Notes: generated from the letters alone by a model not told the origin. A stretch of DNA of 59,049 nt from Streptomyces odonnellii (GCF_000981895.1 NZ_LATD01000098.1:1-59049); one strand, 5' to 3'; shown: positions 18,824 to 28,214, numbered from the stretch's first letter. Made by a program: numbers and translations.

Positions 18824-20437
18824 ATGAACCGCAAGACTTTGGCGCTGTCGGCCGTGATCGGCCTGCTTGCGCCCGTGCTCGCCGGTTGCGGCGGCTCGGA
18901 CGGTGGGTCCGACGGCGGTGATGCCATTGTCGTGGGCACCACGGATCAGTACATCGCCACACCGGAGGGCCCCGCCCCGCTGGACCCGGCCTTCGCGTAC
19001 GACACCGGCTCCTGGAACGTGCTCCGTCAGACCATCCAGACGCTGATGCATGTGCCGCGCGGCGGCGGAGCGCCGGTGCCCGAGGCCGCTTCCCGGTGCG
19101 GATTCACCGACCGGGAGAACGAGAGCTACCGCTGCACGCTGCGCGAGGGTCTCAAGTTCTCCAGCGGCGACCCCCTCACCGTCGAGGACGTGAAGTACTC
19201 CATCCAGCGCGTCCTGGACATCAAGGACCCCAGCGGTGTCTCCGGTCTGCTGAGCAATATCGACACCATGGAGACCAACGGCGACTCCGAGATCGTCTTC
19301 CATCTCAAGTCGCCCGACGCGACCTTCCCGTACAAGCTCTCCACCCCGCCGGCCGGCATCATCAGCCGCAAGTCGTACGACCCCAAGAAGCTCCGTGACG
19401 GCTTCGGTGTCGACGGCTCGGGCCCGTACACCTTCAAGGCCGAGGTCAAGAACGACACCGTCGTCAAGGCGATCTTCACCAAGAACCCCGAGTACAAGGG
19501 CGATCTCAGCCTCCAGAACAACAAGGTCGAGCTGGTGCCCTTCAAGGACGCCGACGACATGGGCACGGCGCTCGACTCCGGTGACATCGATGTGATGACC
19601 CGTGCCATGACGCCCGAGCAGGTCCAGGGGATGATCGACAACCCCAAGGAGAACATCCAGCTCACCGAGATGCCGGGTCTGGAGATCCGCTACCTCGCCT
19701 TCAACACCGACGCCCCGGTCGCCAAGGAGAAGGCGGTACGCCAGGCCATGGCGTACACCATCGACCGCGGCCAGCTCGTCACCAAGGTGTACGGCGCGAT
19801 GGCCGAGCCCCTGTACTCGCCGATCCCGTCGAGCGTCGCGACGCACACCAACTCGTTCTTCAACAAGTACGGTGACGCGAATCCGGCGAAGGCCGCGCAG
19901 GTGCTGGAGGACGCCGGTATCACCACGCCGGTGAAGCTCACGCTGGACTACACCACGGACCACTACGGCGAAGCCACGGTCAAGGAGTTCGAGACCCTCC
20001 GGGAGCAGCTCAACAGCAGCAAGCTCTTCGACGTCACCATCAAGGGCGAGGAGTGGAGCGTCTTCCGGCCGAACCAGACCAAGCGGGAGTACGCGATCTA
20101 CGGCATGGGATGGTTCCCGGACTTCCCGGACCCGGACACGTACGTCGGACCCTTCTTCGACAAGGACAACTTCCTCAACTCCCCGTACAACAACCCCAAA
20201 CTGCGGAATCAGCTCATCCCGCAGTCGCGCCGCGAGGCCGACCGCAGCGCCGCCTCGAAGACCTTCGCGCAGATCCAGGACATCGTCGCCGAGGAGGTGC
20301 CGGTGCTGCCGCTGTGGCAGGGCAAGCAGTACGTGGCCGCGCGCGACGACATCGCGCGGGTCGAGTGGGCGGTCAACTCGTCCGCGGAGCTCCAGCTCTG
20401 GGAGCTGCGCCGCGGCACGAGCGCGCCTTCCGACTGA
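18824..20437 (+). CDS. Family-5 (oligopeptide-type) ABC substrate-binding lipoprotein
   Basis: A 537-residue extracytoplasmic solute-binding protein, family 5 (DppA/OppA type). It has a short signal peptide and lipobox LAGC with Cys at residue 22, then AIVVGTTDQYIATPEGPAPLDPAFAYDTGSWNVLRQ, the family signature REGLKFSSGDPLTVEDVKYSIQRVL, and IYGMGWFPDFPDPDTYVGPFF near 426. It is complete and well conserved, but no permease or ATPase gene adjoins it, so it must work with a transporter encoded elsewhere or act as a sensor. The long upstream region and downstream terminator make it monocistronic. The ligand is probably a peptide; this is family-level knowledge only. Confidence 0.92.
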   Translation: MNRKTLALSAVIGLLAPVLAGCGGSDGGSDGGDAIVVGTTDQYIATPEGPAPLDPAFAYDTGSWNVLRQTIQTLMHVPRGGGAPVPEAASRCGFTDRENESYRCTLREGLKFSSGDPLTVEDVKYSIQRVLDIKDPSGVSGLLSNIDTMETNGDSEIVFHLKSPDATFPYKLSTPPAGIISRKSYDPKKLRDGFGVDGSGPYTFKAEVKNDTVVKAIFTKNPEYKGDLSLQNNKVELVPFKDADDMGTALDSGDIDVMTRAMTPEQVQGMIDNPKENIQLTEMPGLEIRYLAFNTDAPVAKEKAVRQAMAYTIDRGQLVTKVYGAMAEPLYSPIPSSVATHTNSFFNKYGDANPAKAAQVLEDAGITTPVKLTLDYTTDHYGEATVKEFETLREQLNSSKLFDVTIKGEEWSVFRPNQTKREYAIYGMGWFPDFPDPDTYVGPFFDKDNFLNSPYNNPKLRNQLIPQSRREADRSAASKTFAQIQDIVAEEVPVLPLWQGKQYVAARDDIARVEWAVNSSAELQLWELRRGTSAPSD

Positions 20438-20461
20438 CCGGGGAGCTAGACCGCAAACGTG

Positions 20462-20491
20462 AGGCCGGCCGGGGCGTGCCCCGGCCGGCCT
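20462..20491 (+). terminator. Terminator after the peptide-binding gene
   Basis: A 12-bp G/C stem, GGCCGGCCGGGG at 20463-20474 and CCCCGGCCGGCC at 20479-20490, with a CGTG loop and one extra A-T pair outside. It is followed by TTC. It lies 25 bases after the stop and may also serve the convergent response-regulator gene. Confidence 0.85.
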
Positions 20492-20537
20492 TCGCCGTTC
20501 CGCGGAACGGGCCGGTCGCCGCTGGAGGCGCTGCCCG

Positions 20538-21209
20538 CTACTGCGCGCCGGGGCGGACCAGCCCGCTCTCGTACGCGTACACCGCCGCCTGCACCCGGTC
20601 ACGCAGCCCCAGCTTGGTCAGCACATGCCCCACATGCGTCTTGACGGTGGTCTCGCTGACGAAGAGATCCGCGGCGATCTCCGCGTTCGACAGCCCGCGC
20701 GCCACCAGCTTGAGCACCTCGACCTCGCGCTCGGTGAGGGTGTGCAGGGTGTCGGGCACCGGCTCCTCGCCGGACGGGAGATGGTCCGCGTACTTGTCGA
20801 GCAGCCGGCGTGTGATGCTCGGCGCCAGCATCGCCTCGCCCGCCGCGACCACCCGGATCGCCTGCACCAGTTCATTGGCGGGGGCGTCCTTGAGCAGAAA
20901 GCCGCTGGCCCCGGCGCGCAGCGCCTCCACCACGTACTCGTCGAGGTCGAAGGTCGTCAGCACCAGCACCTTCGCCGGACCGTCCCGGCCGGGGCCGGTG
21001 ATCTGACGGGTCGCCTCCACCCCGTCCATCCGCGGCATCCGGATGTCCATCAGCACCACATCGGGCTGGAGCGCGCGGACCTGGTCGATGGCCTGGAGGC
21101 CGTCCCCGGCCTCGCCGACGACCGCGATGTCCTGCTCGGCCTCCAGGATCATCCGGAAGCCGGTGCGCAGCAGCGGCTGGTCATCGACCAGTAGGACGCG
21201 GACAGTCAC
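20538..21209 (-). CDS. Orphan NarL/FixJ-type response regulator
   Basis: A 223-residue response regulator with an N-terminal receiver and C-terminal LuxR-type helix-turn-helix. The acidic pair is in VLLVDDQ at residues 9-10, the phosphoacceptor Asp is at about 55 in VVLMDIRMPRMDG, Thr is in VLVLTTFDLDEYV near 86, and Lys is in GFLLKDAP. The HTH region reads LTEREVEVLKLVARGLSNAEIAADLFVSETTVKTHVGHVLTKLGLRDR near 158-205. The start is GTG at 21209 with AAGGAG eight bases upstream. No histidine kinase gene is adjacent on either side, so its partner is encoded elsewhere or lost. All phosphorylation residues are intact, arguing for a working two-component regulator. Confidence 0.92.
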   Translation of the reverse strand: MTVRVLLVDDQPLLRTGFRMILEAEQDIAVVGEAGDGLQAIDQVRALQPDVVLMDIRMPRMDGVEATRQITGPGRDGPAKVLVLTTFDLDEYVVEALRAGASGFLLKDAPANELVQAIRVVAAGEAMLAPSITRRLLDKYADHLPSGEEPVPDTLHTLTEREVEVLKLVARGLSNAEIAADLFVSETTVKTHVGHVLTKLGLRDRVQAAVYAYESGLVRPGAQ

Positions 21210-21292
21210 GGGGAACTCCTTCACTAGACCGGCCCCATTCTGCCCTGACCGCCCACCCGCGATTCCGCCGGGCGCGAACCCCCTGATACGCC

Positions 21293-22165
<873 letters not shown>

Positions 22166-22503
22166 GACGCAAACCCTATGGCCCGACACTGACAGCCAGG
22201 GCCTCTCGTTCGGGTCTGGCTGGGCTCGCGGCCCCTGGCACCGTGCCTCGCCGCGTTGTCGTCGGTCGCCGACGCTCCGCGGCAAGGCGGAGGAGGGAGC
22301 CCAATCCACGGCACCAACGCCGACATCAGCCGCTCCCGAGGCGGGCGCTCCCTGATCCAGCCAGACCCGAACGAAAGACCCTGGACCCTGTCCTGTGGGA
22401 CCCCGCCCAGCCGAATACCATCGACCACGGAGCCTCTCGCACTGGCATGATCGAGCGGGCGACGCTGCCGCGAACTGGACGCTGCCGCGAACGAAGGGAA
22501 CTC
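22166..22503. other. 338-bp intergenic region carrying a MITE-like element
   Basis: The gap between the two divergent genes is largely occupied by the 189-bp inverted-repeat element at 22196-22384. The remainder, 22385-22503, should hold the promoter of the site-2 protease gene, but no clear hexamers stand out. Confidence 0.6.
22196..22384. mobile_element. MITE-like element, 189 bp, 28-bp terminal inverted repeats
   Basis: The left arm (22196-22223, core TCGTTCGGGTCTGGCTGG) and the right arm (22357-22384) are inverted copies matching at 26 of 28 positions. The interior codes for nothing but holds nested self-complementary pieces (GCCGCG/CGCGGC, TCGG-TCG-CCGA). It sits cleanly between two divergent genes. 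The short length, long terminal repeats, foldback interior and absence of a transposase fit a miniature inverted-repeat element. No target-site duplication was recognised. A large structural RNA is the alternative. Confidence 0.65.
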
Positions 22504-23745
22504 GTGAAAGAGGACGACGAGAGCGGCGAGAACGCGCGGCCGCGGCCCGGCGACGGGGACACGGGTCCCGACGGGAAGCCGGTGAAGCGCGAGGACCCGG
22601 GCGGAGGCATCCTCATGGGGCGCCCCTTCGGGGTGCCCGTCTATGTCGCCCCGAGCTGGTTCCTGGTGGCCGCGCTGATCACCTGGATCTTCGGCGGCCA
22701 GCTCGAACGGGTCCTGCCGGACCTGGGCGGACTGCGCTATCTGGTCTCCCTGTTCTTCGCGGTCGCCTTCTACGCGTCCGTACTCGTCCATGAACTCGCC
22801 CATACGGTCGCCGCGCTGCGCTACAAACTGCCGGTGCGCCGTATCCAGCTCCAGTTCTTCGGCGGAGTCTCGGAGATCGAGAAGGAATCCGAGACACCGG
22901 GCCGTGAATTCGTGCTGGCCTTCGTGGGACCGCTGCTCTCCCTGATCCTGGCGGGCCTCTTCTACCTCGGCCTGCTGTTCGTCGAGGCCGGCACGGTCCC
23001 CGGGGTGCTGCTCGCCGGGCTGATGGTCTCCAATCTGATCGTCGCCGTCTTCAACCTGCTGCCCGGCCTCCCGCTGGACGGCGGCCGGATGCTGCGCGCG
23101 GTCGTCTGGAAGATCACCGGCAAGCCCATGAGCGGCACCGTCGCCGCCGCCTGGGTCGGCCGCGGCCTCGCCGTCGCTGTCCTCATCGGCCTTCCGCTGC
23201 TCACCCAGACCGGAGCGCTGGGTACGTCCGCGTCTCAGGTCAGCGGCATGGAGACGGTCACCGACGCACTGCTCGCGGCCATCCTCGCCGCGATCATCTG
23301 GACCGGCGCGGGCAACAGCCTGCGGATGGCCAGGCTCCGCGAGCACCTTCCCGAGCTCCAGGCGCGCGCCCTCACCCGCCGCGCGGTGCCCGTGGAGTCG
23401 AGCACGCCACTGTCCGAGGCGCTGCGCCGCGCCAACGAGGCGGGCGCCCGCGCACTGGTCATCGTCGACGGCCATGGCGATCCGATCGGCCTGGTACGGG
23501 AGTCGGCGATCGTCGGGGTCCCGCAGCACCGCCGCCCCTGGGTCGCGGTGAGCGGGCTCGCGCAGGACCTCACGGAGGGCATGAAGGTCCCCGCGGAACT
23601 GGCGGGAGAGGCGCTCCTGGACCGCCTGAGGGCCAATCCGGCGACGGAGTACCTGGTGCTGGAGGAGTCCGGCGCGATCTACGGAGTCCTCTCGACGGCC
23701 GACGTCGAGCGAGCCTTCGTATCGGCGATGGCCCGCCCCCAGTAG
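22504..23745 (+). CDS. Site-2 protease (M50) with CBS-type tail
   Basis: A 413-residue integral-membrane metalloprotease of the SpoIVFB/S2P class that cuts substrates within the membrane. The zinc motif VLVHELAHTVAA (HExxH) is near residues 95-106, and the third ligand lies in NLLPGLPLDGGRMLRAV near 182-198. Several hydrophobic segments run from SWFLVAALITWIFGG to the AILAAIIWTGAGNSL region. The C-terminal third (about 290-413) resembles paired CBS domains (ARALVIVDGHGDPIGLVRES, TEYLVLEESGAIYGVLSTADVERAF). GTG at 22504 is preferred, with GAAGGGA four bases upstream; an ATG at 22447 would add 19 charged residues. The substrate is unknown. It lies upstream of trmI on the same strand. Confidence 0.9.
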   Translation: MKEDDESGENARPRPGDGDTGPDGKPVKREDPGGGILMGRPFGVPVYVAPSWFLVAALITWIFGGQLERVLPDLGGLRYLVSLFFAVAFYASVLVHELAHTVAALRYKLPVRRIQLQFFGGVSEIEKESETPGREFVLAFVGPLLSLILAGLFYLGLLFVEAGTVPGVLLAGLMVSNLIVAVFNLLPGLPLDGGRMLRAVVWKITGKPMSGTVAAAWVGRGLAVAVLIGLPLLTQTGALGTSASQVSGMETVTDALLAAILAAIIWTGAGNSLRMARLREHLPELQARALTRRAVPVESSTPLSEALRRANEAGARALVIVDGHGDPIGLVRESAIVGVPQHRRPWVAVSGLAQDLTEGMKVPAELAGEALLDRLRANPATEYLVLEESGAIYGVLSTADVERAFVSAMARPQ

Positions 23746-23917
23746 CTTCCCGCTCCAGATCGCGCCCAGCCGCTGGGGTGCCTTGATGTTCTGGCCGCGC
23801 ACGATCGCCTGGCGAGTGAGCCGAAGGGCACCGGCCGCCGTCGAAAGGGAGAGCGCGCGCAGGTTCGCGAGGTACGAGCGAATCGAGCACGGTCGACCGT
23901 CGACGGGGGCTTGAGGT

Positions 23918-23973
23918 GCCCGGAGGCGAACCGAGCCCAAAAAAGAGGCGGGCGCCCGGAGGCGAACCGAGCC
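23918..23973 (+). repeat. Paired 21-bp direct repeat upstream of trmI
   Basis: The unit with core CCCGGAGGCGAACCGAGCCC occurs at about 23917-23937 and again at about 23953-23973. The copies are separated by an A-rich spacer, and the second is followed by TTAAAAATAAGCAC. The unusual A-runs in this GC-rich context may mark the trmI promoter or a pair of dispersed repeat units. The preceding 170 bases (23747-23916) hold no gene I can support. Confidence 0.6.
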
Positions 23974-24001
23974 CTTAAAAATAAGCACTAAGGTGGAAGG
24001 C

Positions 24002-24904
24002 ATGTCCGAACCGACCGGTGCCGCCCGCCGACGCGGGCCCTTCAAGGTCGGGGACCAGGTCCAGCTCACCGACCCCAAGGGACGCCACTACACGTTCACG
24101 CTCGAAGCCGGGAAGAACTTCCACACCCACAAAGGGTCCTTCCCGCACGACGAGCTGATCGGTGCTCCCGAGGGCAGTGTTGTCCGTACCACGGGAAACG
24201 TCGCCTACCTCGCGCTGCGCCCCCTGCTCCCCGACTATGTCCTGTCCATGCCCCGCGGCGCCGCCGTGGTCTACCCGAAGGACGCCGGCCAGATCCTGGC
24301 CTTCGCCGACATCTTCCCCGGCGCGCGCGTCGTCGAGGCAGGCGTGGGCTCCGGCTCGCTCAGCAGCTTCCTGCTGCGTGTCATCGGCGACCAGGGCATG
24401 CTGCACTCCTACGAGCGCCGCCAGGACTTCGCCGAGATCGCCCAGCAGAACGTGGAGCGCTACTTCGGCGAACCGCACCCGGCCTGGCAGCTCACCGTGG
24501 GCGACCTTCAGGACAACCTGTCGGACACGGATGTCGACCGCGTGATTCTGGACATGCTCGCCCCCTGGGAGTGCATCGAGGCGGTTTCCAAGGCCCTCGT
24601 CCCCGGCGGCATCCTCTGCGCCTATGTCGCGACGACCACCCAGCTCGCCCGGACCGTCGAGACGATCCGGGAGTTCGGCACCTTCAACGAGCCGGCTGCC
24701 TGGGAGTCGATGATCCGCAACTGGCATGTCGAGGGTCTCGCCGTACGTCCCGACCATCGCATGATCGGCCACACCGGCTTCCTCGTGACCGCCCGCAGGC
24801 TCGCGGACGGTGTGGAGCCGCCCCTGCGCCGCCGCAGGCCCGCCAAGGGCGCGTACGGGGACGACTACGACGGTCCGGGAAGCGGTAGCGGCTCCCGGGA
24901 CTGA
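24002..24904 (+). CDS. trmI: tRNA (adenine-58-N1)-methyltransferase TrmI
   Basis: A 300-residue SAM-dependent enzyme that methylates A58 in the T-loop of tRNAs. An N-terminal beta domain (about 10-75, FKVGDQVQLTDPKGRHYTFTLEAG...FHTHKGSFPHDELIG) precedes the Rossmann methyltransferase. The SAM motif I is RVVEAGVGSGSLSSFLL near 107-123, with SYERRQDFAEIAQQNVERYFG and the catalytic-site Asp in DRVILDMLAPWE near 180-191. The C-terminal RPDHRMIGHTGFLVTARRL is a family signature. ATG at 24002 gives the usual MSEPT start; a GTG nine bases earlier is possible. In actinobacteria trmI regularly neighbours arc, and the same order holds here. Confidence 0.95.
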   Translation: MSEPTGAARRRGPFKVGDQVQLTDPKGRHYTFTLEAGKNFHTHKGSFPHDELIGAPEGSVVRTTGNVAYLALRPLLPDYVLSMPRGAAVVYPKDAGQILAFADIFPGARVVEAGVGSGSLSSFLLRVIGDQGMLHSYERRQDFAEIAQQNVERYFGEPHPAWQLTVGDLQDNLSDTDVDRVILDMLAPWECIEAVSKALVPGGILCAYVATTTQLARTVETIREFGTFNEPAAWESMIRNWHVEGLAVRPDHRMIGHTGFLVTARRLADGVEPPLRRRRPAKGAYGDDYDGPGSGSGSRD

Positions 24905-24998
24905 CCCGCGCCGGGCCCATTCCCGTACGAGACCTGAAGCCACCACCCCGGGCACAGCCTCCGCACGACGTCGGGGCACGCCCTCCAACTACGACAAC

Positions 24999-25043
24999 GC
25001 GGCCGCCCAGTTCCCCCGCCGGAGAGGGGAACTGGGCGGCCGC
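24999..25043. terminator. Strong terminator after trmI
   Basis: An 18-bp perfect stem spans 24999-25016 and 25026-25043 (arm core GGCCGCCCAGTTCCCC) with a 9-base loop. It is followed by GGCTTTA. It is the strongest simple hairpin near trmI and lies 95 bases after its stop. Confidence 0.88.
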
Positions 25044-25175
25044 GGCTTTACGTTGGGCTTACGGACCCCACTGTTCCGCCTCCCTGTGACGTGTGGCACG
25101 ATGCTGTCTCCCTCCCACCGTTGGCCACTTCCCACCGTGGTAACTCGCCGGCACCCCTCACAGGAGACACACCGC

Positions 25176-25748
25176 GTGCAGATCTCCGATGTCCCGGACC
25201 TCGCGCACACCCGGCCCCACCCCATGCACTGGCTCGCGACGGCCACCGCGATGGCCGGTGTGGTGGCCCTGGCGGGCCTGTTGCAGCCCGGCCCCGCCAC
25301 CGCCTCCCAGGACGGCTCCAAGCCCCCGAAGGCCGCCTCGCCGGACGCCGCCCCGCTGCCCGCACCCGATCCGGCCACGGTGGACTACCCGCTGGAATGC
25401 GGGGGAGCGGACACGGTCGTGGCGCGCCAGGCCTCCGGTGACATCGACGGGGACCGGAATCCCGAGACCGTGGCCGCGGTCCGCTGCGCCGCGGGCTCGG
25501 GAACCCCGCCCCAGGGCGTATATGTGCTGACCAGAGGCGCGGACGGCAAACCGAGAATCGTGGCGACCCTGGTCGATCCCAAGGACAAGCGGAGCGTCGG
25601 CCCCGACTTCGCGATCCGTGACCGGGTGATTCTGGCCACTCTGCTCGGCTATTCCAGCCCCGAGGTGCCGAGCTGCTGCCCCGACGAGGAGGAGCACGTC
25701 ACCTGGCAGTGGCAGAACGCGGCCTTCGTCCGCGCCGAACAGCCGTGA
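25176..25748 (+). CDS. Secreted protein of unknown function
   Basis: A 190-residue protein with a cleavable signal: a hydrophobic LATATAMAGVVALAGLLQ segment near residues 18-35 and a likely cut after ATAS (about 44). A Pro/Ala-rich linker (to about 66) leads to a compact domain. VARQASGDIDGDRNPETVAAVRC near 80-102 looks like an FG-GAP/calcium-loop repeat (DIDGDRNPE). CGG, RC and SCC provide up to four cysteines, probably in disulfides. The start is GTG at 25176, with AGGAG nine bases upstream. Streptomycetes carry homologues beside trmI and arc, by recollection. No enzyme motif is visible; a binding or surface role is possible. Confidence 0.78.
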   Translation: MQISDVPDLAHTRPHPMHWLATATAMAGVVALAGLLQPGPATASQDGSKPPKAASPDAAPLPAPDPATVDYPLECGGADTVVARQASGDIDGDRNPETVAAVRCAAGSGTPPQGVYVLTRGADGKPRIVATLVDPKDKRSVGPDFAIRDRVILATLLGYSSPEVPSCCPDEEEHVTWQWQNAAFVRAEQP

Positions 25749-25868
25749 CCCCGACACGCACCGAACACCGCTGAGCACTTTCCGCGCCGCTCCGGGCACG
25801 TACCGAGCCGCCCTGAGCGTGGAGTGCGCGGCCGGTCGCAGCCGGTCGACCCGGGTCCGTGATACCGC

Positions 25869-26195
25869 TCACTGCTGTTCCGCGTCGGGCCCGTACACCT
25901 CTACCCTGTCCGAAACGCGACGTACGTGAATACAGTCCCCCGGGCACTCCCTGGCGGAGTCGACGACATCGCGCAGCAGTGTCAGCGGCACCGGTGTGGT
26001 GGCACCGGGGGACTGGAGCAGTTCGTCCCCGGGGCTCTTCACATAGGCGAGGCCGTCGATGTCCAGCTCGAAGACCTCGGGAGCATACTGGGCACAGATC
26101 CCGTCCCCGGTGCAGAGGTCCTGGTCGATCCAGACCTCGAGCGGCTCACCGGACTCGGTGACGCCTTCGGTGGGAGCCTGCTGCTGCACGGTCAT
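25869..26195 (-). CDS. 3Fe-4S-type ferredoxin
   Basis: A 108-residue small ferredoxin. The cluster motif DQDLCTGDGICAQYAPEVFEL near residues 24-44 has Asp in place of the second Cys of a 4Fe-4S site (C-T-G-D-G-I-C). With the distal C-P in ARECPGDCIHV near 84-94, this fits a 3Fe-4S or convertible cluster. Such ferredoxins commonly donate electrons to cytochromes P450, but no P450 gene is in the window. A short charged N-terminal extension precedes the domain. It is divergent from arc, a conserved actinobacterial arrangement, and the gap holds two copies of ACCCACCCAGG, each upstream of one of the two genes. Confidence 0.9.
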   Translation of the reverse strand: MTVQQQAPTEGVTESGEPLEVWIDQDLCTGDGICAQYAPEVFELDIDGLAYVKSPGDELLQSPGATTPVPLTLLRDVVDSARECPGDCIHVRRVSDRVEVYGPDAEQQ

Positions 26196-26300
26196 CTCTC
26201 CTGCCGTTTGCCGCACCGGGCGATGCGTAGTGAAGTAAGTCGCGCAAGCCCTGACGGGTGTTGAACACTTCGACGATACAACCGGCAGCTTTCTGATGTT

Positions 26301-26311
26301 CCTGGGTGGGT
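26301..26311 (-). promoter_or_regulatory. ACCCACCCAGG site, ferredoxin side
   Basis: Read on the minus strand this is ACCCACCCAGG, 105 bases upstream of the ferredoxin start codon. It is followed after five bases by CAGAAAGC, matching CAGGAAGC beside the arc-side copy. Together the two copies look like paired operators for a shared regulator. Confidence 0.5.
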
Positions 26312-26392
26312 ATTCCCCTGGCGTGAGCAACAGCGCAAGGGTGAAGATCGGACACACCCCACAGTCTTTGTGATCTAGGGGTTTCAATCATC

Positions 26393-26403
26393 ACCCACCC
26401 AGG
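26393..26403 (+). promoter_or_regulatory. ACCCACCCAGG site, arc side
   Basis: The second copy, on the plus strand, immediately precedes the arc -10-like TAGGGT and lies 44 bases before the arc start. A bound protein here would overlap the promoter core. The two arms are inverted with respect to each other and about 92 bases apart, which would permit DNA looping. Confidence 0.5.
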
Positions 26404-26447
26404 TAGGGTCAGGAAGCGTCCAGCTCCCCTTGGAGGAGGTGAGGACC

Positions 26448-28214
26448 GTGGCAGCCCACGACGACGACATCAACCGCGGCATCCGGCCGGGGCGGGGGTC
26501 TGAAGACCCAGCCGGCCAGGTTGCCTATCTCGAGCAGGAAATCGCCGTCCTGCGACGAAAGCTCGCCGACTCTCCGCGGCACACGAGGATTCTCGAAGAG
26601 CGGATCGTCGAGCTGCAGACGAACCTGGCGGGCGTGTCCGCTCAGAACGAGCGGCTCGCCAATACGCTGCGTGAGGCCCGCGACCAGATCGTGGCCCTCA
26701 AGGAAGAGGTCGACCGGCTCGCTCAGCCGCCGGCCGGTTTCGGCGTATTTCTGCAGGCCAACGAGGACGGCACCGCCGATATCTTCACCGGGGGCCGCAA
26801 GCTCCGGGTGAATGTCAGCCCCAGCGTCGAACTCGACCAGCTCAGGCGCGGCCAGGAAGTCATGCTCAACGAGGCCCTCAATGTGGTCGAGGCCATGGCG
26901 TACGAGCGCGCCGGGGACATCGTCACCCTCAAGGAAGTCCTTGAGGACGGCGAGCGCGCCCTGGTGATCGGGCACACCGACGAGGAGCGGGTGGTGCGGC
27001 TCGCCGAGCCGCTGCTGGACATCACCATCCGCCCCGGCGACGCCCTCCTGCTCGAACCCCGCTCCGGCTACGTCTATGAAGTGGTCCCCAAGAGCGAGGT
27101 CGAGGAACTGGTCCTCGAAGAGGTCCCGGACGTCGACTACGACAAGATCGGCGGCCTCGGCGGCCAGATCGAGATGATCCGCGACGCGGTCGAGCTCCCG
27201 TATCTCCACCCGGACCTCTTCAAGGAGCACGAACTGCGGCCGCCGAAGGGCATCCTGCTCTACGGCCCGCCCGGCTGCGGCAAGACACTGATCGCCAAGG
27301 CCGTCGCCAACTCCCTTGCCAAGAAGGTCGCGGAAGTGACCGGAAGGCCCGCGGGAAAGAGCTACTTCCTCAACATCAAGGGCCCGGAGCTGCTGAACAA
27401 GTACGTCGGCGAGACCGAGCGGCACATCCGCCTGGTCTTCCAGCGTGCCCGCGAGAAGGCGAGCGAGGGCACCCCCGTCATCGTCTTCTTCGACGAGATG
27501 GAATCCCTCTTCCGCACCCGCGGATCCGGTGTGAGCTCGGACGTGGAGAACACCATCGTCCCGCAGCTCCTCGCCGAGATCGACGGTGTGGAGGGCCTGG
27601 AGAACGTCATCGTCATCGGCGCCTCCAACCGCGAGGACATGATCGACCCCGCGATCCTGCGCCCCGGCCGGCTCGATGTGAAGATCAAGATCGAGCGTCC
27701 GGACGCGGAGGCCGCGAAGGACATCTTCGCGAAGTACCTGACCCCCTCGCTCCCGCTGCACACGGACGACCTCTCCGAGCACAATGGATCCAAGGAGGCA
27801 GCCGCCCACGGAATGATCCAGTCCGTGGTCGAGCAGATGTACGCGGAGTCCGAGGAGAACCGCTTCCTGGAGGTCACGTACGCCAACGGCGACAAGGAAG
27901 TTCTCTATTTCAAGGACTTCAACTCCGGCGCGATGATCCAGAACATCGTCGACCGGGCCAAGAAGATGGCCATCAAGGCCTTCCTCGACCACAACCAGAA
28001 GGGCCTTCGGGTCTCCCATCTCCTCCAGGCTTGCGTGGACGAGTTCAAGGAGAACGAGGACCTGCCGAACACCACCAACCCGGACGACTGGGCCCGGATC
28101 TCCGGCAAGAAGGGCGAGCGGATCGTATTCATCCGTACGCTCGTCACCGGAAAGCAGGGCGCGGACACCGGCCGTTCCATCGACACGGTGGCGAACACCG
28201 GTCAGTACCTGTAA
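26448..28214 (+). CDS. arc: Proteasome-associated ATPase ARC (Mpa)
   Basis: A 588-residue AAA+ ring ATPase that recognises pupylated proteins, unfolds them and feeds them to the PrcAB core. The N-terminal coiled coil (about 20-75, [15 protein letters not shown]...[15 protein letters not shown]) binds Pup, followed by tandem OB folds (about 80-225). The AAA module has Walker A GPPGCGKT at 273-280, Walker [13 protein letters not shown], sensor region [22 protein letters not shown], and the C-terminal QYL that docks into the 20S pore. GTG at 26448 is preceded by GGAGGAGGTGAGG. The 588-residue length matches Streptomyces ARC. Confidence 0.97.
   Translation: MAAHDDDINRGIRPGRGSEDPAGQVAYLEQEIAVLRRKLADSPRHTRILEERIVELQTNLAGVSAQNERLANTLREARDQIVALKEEVDRLAQPPAGFGVFLQANEDGTADIFTGGRKLRVNVSPSVELDQLRRGQEVMLNEALNVVEAMAYERAGDIVTLKEVLEDGERALVIGHTDEERVVRLAEPLLDITIRPGDALLLEPRSGYVYEVVPKSEVEELVLEEVPDVDYDKIGGLGGQIEMIRDAVELPYLHPDLFKEHELRPPKGILLYGPPGCGKTLIAKAVANSLAKKVAEVTGRPAGKSYFLNIKGPELLNKYVGETERHIRLVFQRAREKASEGTPVIVFFDEMESLFRTRGSGVSSDVENTIVPQLLAEIDGVEGLENVIVIGASNREDMIDPAILRPGRLDVKIKIERPDAEAAKDIFAKYLTPSLPLHTDDLSEHNGSKEAAAHGMIQSVVEQMYAESEENRFLEVTYANGDKEVLYFKDFNSGAMIQNIVDRAKKMAIKAFLDHNQKGLRVSHLLQACVDEFKENEDLPNTTNPDDWARISGKKGERIVFIRTLVTGKQGADTGRSIDTVANTGQYL

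Larger units (their letters stand above)
26196..26447. promoter_or_regulatory. Divergent ferredoxin/arc regulatory region
   Basis: This region contains the two ACCCACCCAGG copies and a candidate arc -10, TAGGGT, at 26404-26409 directly after one copy. It also has AT-richer blocks (TTGATTGAAACC-type sequence on the minus strand near 26380). The arc leader would be about 32 bases and carries the strong Shine-Dalgarno GGAGGAGGTGAGG. GTGTTGAACACT near 26258 is another short imperfect palindrome. Confidence 0.5.
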
